Part shown: positions 1 to 9,179 of the stretch, piece by piece
Layout of the letters: each line of letters starts with the position of its first letter
How positions within the stretch are numbered: the stretch's first letter is position 1
Source of the DNA: Gari tellinella
Lineage: Eukaryota > Mollusca > Bivalvia > Cardiida > Psammobiidae
DNA: 64,000 nucleotides
NCBI GenBank assembly: GCA_922989275.2
Contig: OV277858.1
Coordinates: 102,162,794-102,226,793, forward strand
Reading direction: 5' to 3'
Notes under the pieces: model-generated
Told to the model about the DNA's origin: nothing
What the model saw: the letters and a program-made list of their open reading frames with translations, nothing else
The model's database searches: none
Program-made: the position numbers and the translations under genes

Positions 1-400
1 AAAACGCCATCTGATCTTATTCTTCACTGTCTGCAATTTTCATTTTTTCAAATTATTAATGCTCATTTCATGCTCATAAACTTGGGAGCTACATGACATA
101 GACTTTATGTTTGGTATTTGTACTCAAGTCAAGATGTGCTTTAGCTCAGTACAACTAGTGTCATGTTCAACAAAGGCCAAGGCTATTTAGAGGTCAACTA
201 TGCTACTGTAAAATTAAGCTTGGCAATAACTTTGGAACTACATGTGATAGAAACTTCATATTTGGTATGTGAACTCTATTTAAGAAGCTTCTGAGTACAA
301 GTTGGTCATGTCAGACAAAGATCAAGGTCATTCAGAATAATGGTCACATAATAGGGTATAGTGTTTCACTAAGATATCTTGTGTTCCACCTTACTTTGCA
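1..400. repeat. Diverged dispersed repeat, no gene
   Basis: No coding frame is credible here. Two related stretches (about 81-140 and 228-300) share the pattern of a '..ACTACATG.. ATAGA.. TTTGGTAT' block, the style of the internal repeats in the long H and I elements elsewhere in the window. I read it as the interior of an old long repeat whose left end lies outside the window. Confidence 0.35.
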
Positions 401-494
401 CCTTTTTAACTAAGAGATGATTGCCGCGCGTTATAATGTGCCCTTTTCAGGAAAAATTACCATGCCCCTTTCAAATCCTGGGGGAAACACTAAA

Positions 495-620
495 ACAGTG
501 AAGACCAAGATCAGAGGGCTCCTTACGGGTTTTCACTGTTTGCATAGGATAAGTGCACTTTTCACATGTATACTGTTTGAAAAGGATGCCTATATGCGGG
601 ACTAGGGTTCAAAGGGTTAA
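495..620 (-). mobile_element. Family G MITE, partial
   Basis: The right half matches the G consensus: palindromic core around GATCAGAGGGCTCC, then the inverted outer part ending in the GGGACTAGGGTTCAAAGGG terminus and TTAA at 617-620. The left half is diverged or replaced. A second G scrap (the GAAATTGTCCATTTGAA end) lies at 968-1055. The remaining 621-1065 holds nothing else I recognise. Confidence 0.6.
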
Positions 621-1065
621 TTGGTGGCTATCGGCTATCATCGGACTTAAATTTTAGATGTTTCTTGTTCAAAGACCTTATAGGAACTGCCTTTCTTTTG
701 TCTCTCACACAGATCATTCATTCATCAGTCAGACATATACACGTTTTTCCTTTTGATGCATTCCCCAAGGGTTCATGCAAGAGTACATTCTTAAACTCCT
801 CTTTGAGCCCTGGGCACAAGAAGCATTAGAAGTCATTGTCAGCACCCATGCAATTAATAATCTTTGATCAGAATGAGCATTGTTCACTCTCAGGCTTCAA
901 TGTGGACATCAAATACATAACACTGTAATCAGGGTCTACACTGTTTATCAATTTGCAATATATTATAAAAAACAACCCTAAAGTAAAACTGAAATAATAT
1001 TGTACTACCCGTAAGTTGGAAACTGAAATTGTCCATTTGAAATCTCAGGGAAGAATGAGATTATG

Positions 1066-2048
1066 CAGAAATTTCTGAAATGAATTTACAAGTTTAATTA
1101 CGTATTTGCTGAATTCTTAGAAATTTCTGAGATGAATCTGCAAGTTAAATTACGTATTTGCTGAATTCTTAGAAATTTCTGAGATGAATGTGCAAGATAA
1201 ATTATGTATTTGCTGAATTCATAGAAATTTCTGAGATGAATCTGCAGTTAAATTATGTATTTGCTGAATTCCTAGAAATTTCTGAGATAAATCTGCAAGT
1301 TTAATTGTGTATTTGCTGAATTCCTAGAAATGTCTGGGATGAATCTGCAAGTTTAATTATGTATTTTCTGAATTCCTAGAAATTTCTGAGATGAATCTGC
1401 AAGTTTAATTGTGTATTTGCTGAATTCCTAGAAATGTCTGGGATGAATGTGCAAGTTTAATTGTGTATTTGCTGAATTCCTAGAAATGTCTGGGATGAAT
1501 GTGCAAGTTTAATTGTGTATTTGCTGAATTCCTAGAAAATGTCTGGGATGAATGTGCAAGTGTAATTATGTATTTGCTGAATTCCTAGAAATTTCTGGGA
1601 TGAATGTGCAAGTTTAATTATGTATTTGCTGAATTCCTAGAAATTTCTGAGATTAATCAGCAAGTTAAATTATGTATTTGCTATATTCGTAGAAATTTCT
1701 GAGATGAATCTGCAAGTTAAATTATGTATTTGCTGAATTCGTAGAAATTTCTGAGATGAATCAGCAAGTTAAATTATGTATTTGCTGAATTCGTAAAGAT
1801 TTCTGAGATGAAGTTGCAAGTTAAATTATGTATTTGCTGAATTTGTAGAAATTTCTGAGATGAATGTGCAAGTTAAATTATGTATTTGCTGAATTCGTAG
1901 AAATTTCTGAGATGAATCTGCAAATTAAATTATGTATTTGCTTAATTCCTAAAGATTTCTGAGATGAATTTGCAAGTTAAATTATGTATTTGCTGAATTT
2001 GTAGAAATTTCTGAAATGAATCTGCAAGGTTAATATATATTTGCTGAT
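1066..2048. repeat. 52-bp tandem array, about 19 copies
   Basis: About 19 head-to-tail units of about 52 bp. Each carries the EcoRI-type palindrome GAATTC, a 10-bp palindrome AGAAATTTCT and an ATGTATTTGCT tail. Copies vary mainly at single positions (TTAAATTA versus TTTAATTG blocks), so neighbours are more alike than distant units. AGAAATTTCT fits the nGAAnnTTCn pattern of heat-shock elements. There is no long frame through it. Confidence 0.9.
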
Positions 2049-2199
2049 TTTGGGGAGTGTAGTCTGCTAATGTGATAAGCAGAAATTCAGTTGTAGAAAA
2101 CTGATAGAAAGTTCAATAGAATATTAAAACTACAAATAGTTCCATTGGGAGGCTACATATAGATTTATCTCTTTCAGTGCCAAATTAATTAGCAGATTT

Positions 2200-2446
2200 T
2201 TAGTCCTTCGGCGTTATTTGTTGATATTTGTCGTGGGACCAAGTCCTTCGGATGAGACTTTATAAACCCAGATCCGATGTATGAGTGCTTTACACTTGGC
2301 ATCTAAAAGAACCAGATAACTCTTTCGATAAAAAGAGTAGGGCATCGCACCCGGGTTCTCTGTATCCGCTCCCCTCTCTCTGGGGCGTCCAATTAGCCCA
2401 TAGATGGCAGAAACCGACGTTAACAAACAAACATAAACATAAACAT
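2200..2446 (+). mobile_element. SINE body, 5'-truncated
   Basis: Shares a long body with 29050-29297 (CCAAGTCCTTCGGATGAG, GAGTAGGGCATCG, CCAATTAG.CCATAGATGG). It ends in an ACAAAC/ATAAAC simple tail, which gives the orientation. The tRNA-like head seen in the second copy is not clear here. The two short opposite-strand frames at this place are shadows of the SINE. Confidence 0.65.
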
Positions 2447-2688
2447 GGTCATCTGCTTCAATATTGTTGTCTGCACGAACATTGTGAAGTTGGATTTACG
2501 GTAGTATAACTTAAGAAATATCGATGCAAGTGTCAATCAGTTGGCGGCATCTGATCAGGATCCAAACTGTTTGCAAAGTCACCTTTATGCCATTTCCACG
2601 TAGAAAGGGTAAACTATTGCCCCTCATTCTATACGCACCTTTAGGTCAAAACCATTAAATTATTACCTGTGCAAACTTTTAGGGTCCA

Positions 2689-2931
2689 GGGGCCCGTTTC
2701 ATAAAACTTTGTACGACAAAAAGGGTCGTAAGTCAAAACTTTTAAAATACATTTAATTTCTGACTTCTCTACCTAATCTGGTCTTGTGACATCTCTTTGG
2801 GATCGTCTTGAAAGACGATTCCAAAGAGATGTCTCAAGACAGGATTAGATGGAGAAATAAATAATAATTGAGACTTTTATAATCTGACTTACGACAACAT
2901 TTGTCGTACGAAGTTTTATGAAACGGGCCCC
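2689..2931. mobile_element. Palindromic MITE, family M
   Basis: About 243 bp with terminal inverted repeats of about 30 bp starting GGGGCCCGTTTCATAAAACT and ending with its reverse complement at 2912-2931. A second perfect stem sits in the middle (ACATCTCTTTGG.. / ..CCAAAGAGATGT). Non-coding. The two arms are very similar, so it could fold nearly completely. Confidence 0.85.
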
Positions 2932-2934
2932 AGA

Positions 2935-3085
2935 TGAGACGCTGAGTAACTTGGCGTCTCAAACAGGAACCAAACTGTGTGAAATTCTGACCTTATTTTG
3001 AAAAGAAATTTCAGAAAATTTAGAACAGAAGCGGACAACAGAATTTCTAGGCAGTCAAAGAGTATTAGGTGTAACAATTATACCT
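2935..3085. mobile_element. Family C MITE fragment
   Basis: Degenerate half of family C: GATGAGACGC..GGCGTCTCA stem, then the AATTTCTTTTCAAAA-like inner flank and a GCAGTCAAAGAGT end. It abuts the right end of the M element at 2931. Confidence 0.5.
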
Positions 3086-3146
3086 GTTTTCTGCACGAGA
3101 GTTTTAATTATCCCTTGTTATAGGAAAACCGTCTGTCTAAATTAAG

Positions 3147-3500
3147 GACAGTAAAAACCCTCTATTATGACAGCCAGGGCTGCCATTTCTCCAGATATTT
3201 CCTAAATCTTTAGATTTTTATCAAAGCTGATGGTGGCTTAAAGCAGGCTGAAAGTAAAGTAGAATGCGCCTTCAGGCGCATTCTGCTTTACTTTCAACCT
3301 GCTTTAAGTAATCACGCTTGAAAAATTGAAAATTTGGGAATCTTAGGATTTTTCATGATCAACTTATCGCAGCCCTGGACAGCTAAAAAGAAGGTTGGTT
3401 GATTGTATGAAAGACAGGTGACAGCTTAAAGCAACAGGAGCTTTCTGTTTTACTTTCACATAGCTTTAAGCAGCCATTTGTCTTAAACACCTAATAATTC
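3147..3500. mobile_element. Family A MITE split by family J
   Basis: Left terminus CAGTAAAAACCCTCTATTATGAC at 3149, continuing after the inserted J element with the usual A interior (GACAGGTGACAGCTTAAAGC, then the reverse arm). The right TIR is worn. The A sequence is contiguous once 3175-3377 is removed. Confidence 0.7.
3175..3377. mobile_element. Palindromic MITE, family J
   Basis: TIR CAGGGCTGC / GCAGCCCTG. The 6-bp repeat GACAGC directly flanks both ends (3169-3174 and 3378-3383), a likely target duplication. Its middle carries a B-like arm pair (AAAGCAGGCTGAAAGTAAAG and inverse) around GCGCCTTCAGGCGC. Confidence 0.75.
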
Positions 3501-3599
3501 ACAAAATTATGCAGCGTCTCATCAGGATCGAAACTGTTTGCACAGATTAAATCACAATTCCCCCACTAGCATGCAACGGGTTAGTTGTTTACTTTAAAG

Positions 3600-3905
3600 A
3601 CATTTACTGACCTACTTTTGGTGGTAACACCAAACCAGGTATATAAGCATGCACCCCTGTGCAAGTTGTGCAGTTACTGTTATCTTGTCTAGGGATATAC
3701 TCATTGAAGTGTCTCATATGAGACCCGTACTTTAATTTCTTAATTTGGTTAAAAAAAAACATTGAAAAAACCCTTGAGTGTGAGTATGTCAGATCCTCTC
3801 TAGACAACTTGAGATTAAACATGGGCTAAGCACACTTTTCTCCTGCTTTACCTGTATTTTCACGCCTAATGAGAACAATAGGGGGTTCTATCAAAGGACT
3901 GAGGC
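3600..3905. repeat. Diverged repeat, also at 55850-56040
   Basis: Blocks such as CATTGAA.TGTCT.AT.TGAGACC, TTTGGTTA and AAGGACTGAGGCAATGTCTTTAA recur in the same order near 55850-56040. Not assigned to a family. There is no convincing frame; the 72-codon minus-strand ORF is a shadow. Confidence 0.45.
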
Positions 3906-3958
3906 AATGTCTTTAAGAGTTCTTTTACGAAGAGATTTGTATATAATCTATTACTAAG

Positions 3959-4168
3959 TACAGTAAAACCTCGCTATTACGACCACTAAATTATGTTAAT
4001 TATTAGGGTGTTTACGGCAGGTGACCGCTTAAAGCAAGGTGACAGTGAAACAGAAAGCTCCTATAGGAGCTTTCTGTTTCACTGTAACCTTGCTTTAAGC
4101 TGCCACCTGTCTATTATACACTCAATTAGCCTTCGTTTAAGTGGTCGTAATAGCGAGGTTTTACTGTA
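3959..4168. mobile_element. Family A MITE, intact
   Basis: Bounded by TA on both sides. TIR CAGTAAAACCTCGCTATTAC and its exact complement at the other end. The interior is a near-perfect hairpin centred on AAAGCTCCTATAGGAGCTTT. TIR and TA flanks suggest the Tc1/mariner-pogo group. Likely one of the youngest A copies, together with 6468-6677, which is almost identical. Confidence 0.9.
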
Positions 4169-4196
4169 TTCAACAAAATTGAAGGCAGGATACTGT

Positions 4197-4445
4197 TTAA
4201 CCCATTACTCCATAGCATGTATCTAGTTTTGAAGACACGTGATCACTTAAAAGCCGGTTGAAAGTAAAACAGAATGCACCTTAAGGAGCATTCTGCTTTA
4301 CTTTCAGCCTGCTTTAAGCTGCCATCTGCTGAGATACAGAAAATATATTTTGTTTTGCTTATTCATGACTGTATAAAATTAAACTGGAACTATTTTCCTC
4401 AGTGGACCAATAAATTAAAGGTGTATTTATCGTGTTATGGGTTAA
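4197..4445 (+). mobile_element. Family B MITE, intact
   Basis: Flanked by TTAA at 4197-4200 and 4442-4445. Termini CCCATTACTCCATAG and its inverse. Internal palindrome AAGTAAAACAGAATGC../..GCATTCTGCTTTACTT. TTAA duplication suggests piggyBac-type mobilisation (inference). Confidence 0.88.
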
Positions 4446-4529
4446 AACATAAGGAGCTCTTTCTGCTTTAATTTGATCTTGCTAAAGCCATTCTTCCATA
4501 GCTTTTCTGAGATGAAACTGTTTTACGCT

Positions 4530-4705
4530 TAGCATGTGACAACCTTTGCAAACAGTTTGGATCCTGATGAGAGGCCGAGTCATATGAAGCGCCAAGTGAC
4601 TCAGCGACGCATCAGGATAAAACATGCTGGATACTGTGGTCCTGTTTTGAAAAGAAAATTCTAATTTCAGAATAGAAACAGGACTGCGGTGAGAATTATT
4701 GCAGA
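4530..4705. mobile_element. Family C-like MITE, degenerate
   Basis: Contains TTTGCAAACAGTTTGGATCC, a degenerate GATGAGAGGC..GACGCATC stem and a GAATTATTGCAGACAA end. The termini are not preserved. Confidence 0.5.
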
Positions 4706-4714
4706 CAACAGGGC

Positions 4715-4908
4715 AGGGCTCCAGATAAGAGGTAGTTTTTTTTCAACAAATCCCACATTTTCTCACTATTTTTAGCACCAAATCCTATGGTGTTACTACT
4801 CATTAGAATCGTCTCGAAGAGACGATTCTAATGAGTAGAGACACCATAGGGTTTAATTCAGAAATAAAGATTTTAGTTTTTGAAAAACTACCCTTATCTG
4901 GTGCTCTG
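4715..4908. mobile_element. Family F hAT-like MITE
   Basis: TIR CAGGGCTCCAGATAAG on the left, TTATCTGGTGCTCTG on the right. Central hairpin ACTCATTAGAATCGTCTC / GAGACGATTCTAATGAGT. Family placement rests on the 8-bp duplication seen at the copy at 32395-32584. Confidence 0.85.
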
Positions 4909-4910
4909 AA

Positions 4911-5087
4911 CAGGGTCCAGATTAGAGGGAGTAAACTGAACAAATCTAATATTTTCTTCAAATCAGCACCAAATCGTATGGTTTAACTACTCATTAGAGA
5001 CAATTCTAATGAGTAGTGACACCATATGGTTTAATGCAGACATAAAGATTTCAGTTTTTGAAATACACTCCAATATCTGAAGCCCTA
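4911..5087. mobile_element. Family F hAT-like MITE, adjacent copy
   Basis: Immediately follows the previous copy. CAGGGTCCAGATTAG left end and TATCTGAAGCCCTAG right end. The hairpin is shortened to ACTCATTAGAGACAATTCTAATGAGT, so one arm has lost the GTCTC block. Confidence 0.8.
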
Positions 5088-5157
5088 GTCAAAACTCTAA
5101 TTTCAGAATAGAATTGTGATAATTATTGTAGAAAAAAGTCTTGAAAGTTCAAAAGAG

Positions 5158-5383
5158 TTAACGCTTTGCATGCAAGCAATGGGTATGTGCACCACAGTGA
5201 TTACCTTTGCAAACACTGATTAGTTTGGACCCTGATGAGACGCAACGTCACGCGGCGTCTCATCAGGATCCAAACTGTTAGACACTTTGATCCTGTTTTG
5301 AAAAGACATTTTGAAAAATTCTATTTTAGAACAGTAGCAAACAACAATTGTTGCAGACAAAAAATCACCCAGCATGCAAAGTG
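5158..5383. mobile_element. Family C MITE
   Basis: TTAA at 5158-5161, then CGCTTTGCATGC. Central stem GATGAGACGC / GCGTCTCATC. Distal end AGCATGCAAAG. The right TTAA is lost. Confidence 0.75.
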
Positions 5384-5498
5384 GTACTCACAGACTGATT
5401 TCTTGATATATTGAGACTGTCACGTGTACAGATTTCTCTGATAGAGGAAAACGTAGAAAGCTTCATAGGATAGCTTTAAATAGATAAATAGTTTCAGC

Positions 5499-5937
5499 TA
5501 CAGTAAAACCTGTCTATTATGACCCCTAAAATGAAGGCCAATTGATTGTATAAAAGACAGGTGACTGCTTAACCCATTACCCCATAGCCTGTTTCTAGTT
5601 TTGAAAACAGCTGACCACTTAAAGCAGGTTGAAAGAAAAGCAGAATATGCCTTAAGGCGCATTCTGCTTTACCTTCAGCCTGCTTTAAGTGACCAGCTGC
5701 TAGAACATGGAAATTATTTCTAATGTTAAATATTCTCAACTGTATAAAAAGAAACTATTTTCTTCAGTGGAGGGATAAATTAGAAGCGTAAAAAGGTGTA
5801 TTTATGGGGTAATGGGTTACAGCAATGTAACAGTAAAACAGAAGTCTCCTAAAGGACTTTTTTATTTTACCATCACCTTACTTTCAGCAGTCACTTGTCT
5901 GAAAGGTCTAATGATTAATACATAATAGTGAGTCACA
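5499..5937. mobile_element. Family A MITE with B nested in its TTAA
   Basis: TA plus CAGTAAAACCTGTCTATTAT at 5499. The A interior reads GTGACTGCTTAA, is interrupted, then resumes as AGCAATGTAACAGTAAAACAG. Removing 5573-5820 restores the A hairpin. The right TIR is eroded. Confidence 0.8.
5569..5820 (+). mobile_element. Family B MITE nested in A
   Basis: TTAA at 5569-5572, CCCATTACCCCATAG start, GGGGTAATGGGTTAC end (right TTAA mutated to TTAC). Inserted at the GCTTAAAGC site of the A element. Confidence 0.85.
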
Positions 5938-6129
5938 CAGGGTCTCATCTAGATCTAGATCGTATTTTGAAAATAATTTTTAGAGAAAAACTAATTTTAG
6001 AACTGTAGAGGACACCAGCATTACTTAGCAGTCAAAGAGTGAATACTAGGTGTTACAATATATTTAATGTGTTTTCTGCACAATAAGAAGTTTTAACCCT
6101 TACAGTGATGGAAATAGGTTGATGTATAT

Positions 6130-6320
6130 AGGGCTTCAGATAAGGGGGGTATTTTAAAAACTATAATCTTTATTTCTGCTTTAAACCCTATGGTGTCACT
6201 ACTCGTTAGAATCGTCTCGAAGAGACGATTCTAGTGAGTAGTAACATCATAGGATTTGATGCTAAATTAAGTAAGAATATGTTGGAATTGTGCAGTTTAC
6301 TCCCTCTTATTTGGAGCCCT
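6130..6320. mobile_element. Family F hAT-like MITE
   Basis: AGGGCTTCAGATAAG to TTATTTGGAGCCCTG with the CTCGTTAGAATCGTCTCG hairpin centre. TGTATA occurs next to both ends. A worn G core (6340-6420) follows. Confidence 0.8.
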
Positions 6321-6467
6321 GTGTATAATACATAATTTGCAAACAATGTAGACCCAGATCAGAGAGCACATAAAGGAGTCCTCTGATCCGAGTTTTCACT
6401 GTATGCCATAATTTTAGATTTTTTGGGGGACAAACCCCTTCAGAGTCGATCAAACAAAGATTGGTTG

Positions 6468-6677
6468 TACAGTAAAACCTCTCTATTACGACCACTAAAT
6501 TATGTTAATTATGAGGGTGTTTACGATAGGTGACCGCTTAAAGCAAGGTGACAATGAAACAGAAAGCTCCTATAGGAGCTTTCTGTTTCACTGTCATCTT
6601 GCTTTAAGCTGCCACCTCTCTATTATGCAATCAATAAGCCTTCGTTTTAGTGGTCGTAAAAGCGAGGTTTTACTGTA
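6468..6677. mobile_element. Family A MITE, intact
   Basis: TA-flanked. Almost the same sequence as 3959-4168, including the AAAGCTCCTATAGGAGCTTT centre. The 78-codon ORF across it that ends in eight glycines is an artefact of the hairpin and the G run. Confidence 0.9.
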
Positions 6678-6692
6678 TAAAGTACATCATTT

Positions 6693-6718
6693 GGGGGGGG
6701 GGGGGGGGGGGGGGGGGG
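6693..6718 (+). repeat. Uninterrupted run of 26 G
   Basis: Twenty-six consecutive G. The surrounding 97 bp (6678-6774) is repeated after the next A element (6992-7065), where the same position has only five G. The run therefore expanded, or collapsed in the other copy, after local duplication. Homopolymer length may also be an assembly artefact. Confidence 0.9.
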
Positions 6719-6774
6719 ACATCAATCATCAATTTTAGTTTGAAAACAAGTTCATGATATCGAATATCAATCTA

Positions 6775-6991
6775 TACAGTTAAACCCCTTTCTATAACAA
6801 CCATTAAAACAAACGCTTATTGATTTTATAAAAGACAGGTAAGAGCGTAAAGCAAGGTGACAGTAAAACAGAAAGCTCCTAAAGTAAAACAAGCTTTCTG
6901 TTTTACATTCACTTTACTTTAAGCAGTGTTTTGTCCTAAATAGCTAATAATTAACACAATTTAGTGGTCATAATAGAGAGGTTTTACTGTA
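6775..6991. mobile_element. Family A MITE
   Basis: TA plus CAGTTAAACCCCTTTCTATA to AGAGAGGTTTTACTG plus TA. Followed by the second copy of the flank that also follows the previous A copy, so A element and flank are duplicated in tandem. Confidence 0.85.
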
Positions 6992-7171
6992 CATCATTAT
7001 GGGGGAAAACCATCTATTTTAGTTTGAAAACAAGTTCATAATATCAACTATCAATCTATATCAGTAAATATTATATTTTAGTAAATGTCAGTTGAGATAA
7101 ATACTCATAACATCCTTTTTGACCTCAAAGGATGTAACTTTGTCCTTTACGATAATAAACCTGAGGTAAGT

Positions 7172-7422
7172 TTAACCTTTCGAACCCTAGCCCTGCATAT
7201 AGGCGTCCTTGTCAAACAGTGTGCGTGTGAATAGTACACTTGTCCTATGAAAACAGTGAATACCCAGATCAGAGGGCTCCTTAAGGAGCCCTCTGATCAG
7301 GGTCTTCACTGTTTGTCATAATGCCAAACTTTGACAAAAACAACCCTTAAAAGTCAGAAATGGACTAGACTAAAATTGAAACTGGAATTGTCCATTTTAA
7401 GTTTTTGGGAGGAAAGAGTTAA
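7172..7422 (+). mobile_element. Family G MITE
   Basis: TTAA at both ends (7172-7175, 7419-7422). Core CAGATCAGAGGGCTCCTTAA palindrome. Ends CCTTTCGAACCCTAG and GGAGGAAAGAG. Full length, about 250 bp. Confidence 0.88.
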
Positions 7423-7457
7423 ACAGTATTTTATTTCAAAACATGTAGTTTCACATG

Positions 7458-7717
7458 TACGGAAAAACCCTCTATTACGACCACTGTATGTGTTAATTAC
7501 GACCACTAAAACAAAGGTTGATTGATTGTATAAAAGACAGGAGACAGGTGTAAAATTAAAGGTGTAAAAAGGTGTATTTATGGGCTGATGGGTTAAAGCA
7601 AGGTGAGGGTAAAGGCGCTTTGTGTTCGACTGCCACCTTGCTCTAAGCAGTCGCCTGTTTTCAATTCCTAATAAGTAACACAATTTAGTGGTCATATTTA
7701 AGAGAGGTTTTACTTTA
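7458..7717. mobile_element. Family A MITE with B remnant
   Basis: Left end ACGGAAAAACCCTCTATTACG, right end AGAGAGGTTTTACTTTA. Inside, 7550-7594 is the last ~45 bp of a B element (GGTGTATTTATGGGCTGATGGG), left when most of a nested B was deleted. The 113-codon minus ORF is a shadow. Confidence 0.75.
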
Positions 7718-7898
7718 CAGTGAAATCTCTCTTAATTACGACCTATATAAAAAAAAATTATGTATGAATTATTAGATGTTTAAGCCAGTTGACTTCTTAC
7801 CGCATGGTGACAGTGTAAAAGAAGGCTGTCACCTGTATAATTTATTACAATCAATTTTACTTCTTTTTTCGTTTTCATAACAGAGAGGTTTTACTGTA
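7716..7898. mobile_element. Family A MITE, shortened
   Basis: Starts TACAGTGAAATCTCTCTTAATTAC directly at the end of the previous A copy, sharing TA, and ends GAGAGGTTTTACTGTA. The central hairpin is largely deleted. Confidence 0.75.
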
Positions 7899-8017
7899 AA
7901 TATAAGGTTCAAAACTTATAATGAAATACGTTTCTTGTGTATGACCCTTAGATATGACTAAATTACTGCAAAGAAAATTATTATAAGTGCAACCAAGTTG
8001 TGTATTTTATTAGGTAT

Positions 8018-8236
8018 TTAACCCTGTACTCCATAGATTTGCGTTTTTAACACATTTAATTTATTTCTCCTCTGAAGAAAGAAGTTCGAACTTGAAATAT
8101 GTAGTTTCTATATAATATTCTAGCTGATACAGTTTAGTAGTTTAAAGCCTTAAGGCCCATTCTGCTTTACTTTCAACTTGCTTTAAGTGGTCACCTGTCT
8201 TCAAAGCTAGAAACAGGCTTTGAAGTAAAGGGTTAG
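8018..8236 (-). mobile_element. Family B MITE, reverse orientation
   Basis: TTAA at 8018-8021; right TTAG at 8233-8236. Contains the CTTAAGGCCCATTCTGCTTTAC arm but only part of the opposite arm. Confidence 0.75.
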
Positions 8237-8248
8237 ACAAGTGAATGC

Positions 8249-8730
8249 TTAATCCATTGCCCTATAGTTACACATTTTTATGCCTCTTATCTATTCTTCC
8301 GCTAAAGAAAATATTTCCAATTTATTCAGTAAGAATTTTTTTATCCTATCAGACTGTAGCTTAAAGCAAGTTGAAAGTAAAGCAAAATGCAACTTAACCC
8401 TTTCCCCAATAGAAGCGCCTTTTAGCACATCAAGTTTATTCCTCCTCTGAAGAAAATAGTTCCAATTTATACAGTCATAAATATGTATTATAAGAAATAT
8501 TTTCTATATTCTAGCAGATGAAAGCTTAAAACAGGCTGAAAGTAAAGCAGAATGCGCCTTAAGGCGCATTCTGCTTTACTTTCAACCTGCTTTAAGTGGA
8601 CACCTATATTAATATCAAAAACAGGCTATGTGGGAATGGGTTAAGGTGCATTCTGCTTTACTTTCAACTGCTTTAAGTGGTCACCTAGTGTCTTCAAAAC
8701 TAGACACATGCTGTGGGATAATAGGGTTAA
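8249..8730 (-). mobile_element. Outer family B MITE split by inner B
   Basis: TTAA 8249-8252 and 8727-8730. The outer copy is interrupted at its own palindrome centre (TTAA inside GCCTTAAGGC). It sits itself in the TTAA of a worn A element (GTGAATGCTTAA before, AGCAAGGTGGGAGT after): A contains B contains B. Confidence 0.82.
8394..8644 (-). mobile_element. Inner family B MITE
   Basis: TTAA 8394-8397 and 8641-8644. Intact palindrome AAGCAGAATGCGCCTTAAGG. After it the outer copy resumes with GGTGCATTCTGCTTTAC. Confidence 0.85.
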
Positions 8731-8868
8731 AGCAAGGTGGGAGTCAAAAAGAAAGCGCCTTCCGAAAGCAATATCAGCTGGTGCTCCTTCCGAAAGCCTG
8801 AATATCAGCTGGTCATTTATCAGAACATTTGAGTCTTCATCGAAAAAATAAAAACAAGATTATTAGCA

Positions 8869-9175
8869 GGGCATCAGATTAGGGGAAGTAAACTGAACAA
8901 ATCCAACATTTTCTCCCTTGTTTCAGCACCAAGTCCTATGGTGTTACTACTCATTAGGATTGGCTCTTCAAGATGATTCTAACGAGTAGTGAATCCACTG
9001 GGTTTTATGCAGAAATAAAGATTTTACTTTTTGAAATACTCCCTATATCTTATTAAGTTAGGGTAAACTAAACAAATCCAACATTTTCTCACTCATTTCA
9101 GCACCAAATTCTATAGTGTTGTGAACAGTGACACCATAGGGTTTAATGCAGAAATAAAGAATTTAGTTGCCCTGT
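8869..9175. mobile_element. Two family F MITE copies, worn
   Basis: 8869-9052 starts GGGCATCAGATTAGG and keeps the hairpin with mismatches. 9060-9175 is a second copy with most of its hairpin deleted. They precede and resemble the units of the adjoining array, so they may be its founder. Confidence 0.65.
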
Positions 9176-9179
9176 ATTT

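Noticed and set aside
1066..2048. CRISPR array
   Set aside because: Continuous 52-bp tandem units without unique spacers, in a eukaryotic setting with no cas genes.
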